This document shows positions 63,785 to 64,000 of a DNA stretch of 64,000 nt, piece after piece. The DNA lies in assembly GCA_964605185.1 (NCBI GenBank), contig CAZSBF010000003.1:1-64000 (forward strand). The letters run 5' to 3'. Each line of letters starts with the position of its first letter. Position 1 is the stretch's first letter. The notes under the pieces are model-generated. The model worked only from the letters and a program-made list of their open reading frames with translations. It was not told where the DNA came from and did not search any database. The translations under genes were made by a program, and so were the position numbers. The stretch comes from JACRIM01 sp964605185. Its GTDB lineage: Bacteria > Planctomycetota > Phycisphaerae > UBA1845 > UTPLA1.

Positions 63785-64000
63785 ATGAGTGTCGAAACAT
63801 ACAGCGCCCATGCGCGCCAGTTTAAGCGTCACGCGGCACAATTCTCGGCGCGGATCGAGCCGCATGCCGATCATGCCGAGCAATTTCGTTTGTCCTTTCC
63901 CGATGCAAAGTCCGGCCTCGCCGTCAGCGACGTCAGCAAGGGCGGCATTGGCCTGATCACAGGAATACTCGTCCCGCGGAACATGAGGCTCGAAGTTCAC
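63785..64000 (+). CDS. PilZ-like domain protein, N-terminal part (runs off the window)
   Basis: 72 codons from the ATG at 63785 to the window edge in an open frame. The middle, LAVSDVSKGGIGLITGILVPRNMRLEV, resembles the DxSxxGxxL/I element of PilZ domains that bind cyclic di-GMP or act as inactive adaptors. The first part, MSVETYSAHARQFKRHAAQFSAR, is helical. The Arg-rich start motif of c-di-GMP-binding PilZ domains (RxxxR) is not seen, so binding is uncertain. A 90-base gap separates it from the FAH gene. Confidence 0.55.
   Translation, partial: MSVETYSAHARQFKRHAAQFSARIEPHADHAEQFRLSFPDAKSGLAVSDVSKGGIGLITGILVPRNMRLEVH

Noticed and set aside
63749..64000. Minus-strand open frame at the right edge
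   Set aside because: The opposite strand reads a PilZ-like protein in an open frame with an ATG, which explains the stretch better.

Overview
The window is high-GC DNA that looks like a chromosomal segment of a Planctomycetota bacterium, possibly Phycisphaerae-like (inference). The evidence is several PEP-CTERM sorted proteins, dockerin-ended secreted proteins, a DUF1573-thioredoxin fusion, an H-X-DG pseudopilin-like protein, zinc-ribbon membrane proteins, many secreted or lipoprotein genes of unknown function, and interspersed palindromes of the kind seen in planctomycete genomes. No tRNA, rRNA, CRISPR array, transposase or prophage was seen.

Layout. Positions 1-8260 are an accessory stretch: a sugar-phosphate isomerase-like TIM barrel, a HAF-repeat/dockerin protein, a seven-haem cytochrome, a cupin gene with two decayed relatives, a PEP-CTERM propeller, a Cys phosphatase, and a nucleotidyltransferase paired with a small protein. 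At 8280-10703 a TPP riboswitch with its own promoter controls a lipoprotein gene and thiC. Positions 10718-20383 hold repair and housekeeping genes (Y-family polymerase, uvrB, aldo/keto reductase, beta-CASP hydrolase, leuS). Positions 20476-22431 are a self-contained TetR/AhpD-like/PPOX module with two copies of one operator. Then come frr, two tandem PEP-CTERM paralogues with a shared leader hairpin, a Pmp-type beta-helix protein, a DUF1573-thioredoxin protein, and a divergent radical SAM / PocR-GAF-PP2C pair. Two tandem paralogous secreted proteins precede fusA.

Positions 37669-54133 form one long ribosomal superoperon equivalent to S10-spc-alpha: rpsJ-rplCDWB-rpsS-rplV-rpsC-rplP-rpmC-rpsQ-rplNXE-rpsN-rpsH-rplFR-rpsE-rplO-secY-adk-map-rpmJ-rpsMKD-rpoA-rplQ. 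rpmD, infA, tuf, rpsL and rpsG are absent from it. A strong intrinsic-terminator-like hairpin sits inside the operon directly before rplD (L4). A HIT protein, a CARDB/NHL secreted protein, an ECF sigma/anti-sigma/TolB-like lipoprotein operon, a membrane protein with a degenerate kinase domain, an FAH-family hydrolase and the start of a PilZ-like protein complete the window.

The most unusual items are: the TPP riboswitch whose P3 arm carries an inserted palindromic repeat and whose expression appears to be controlled at the ribosome-binding site; the unknown lipoprotein under that riboswitch; the terminator before rplD; a set of genes whose start codon lies 6-9 nt after a -10 hexamer (probable leaderless mRNAs); the chimeric lipoprotein gene that has captured a cupin start; and the degenerate kinase.
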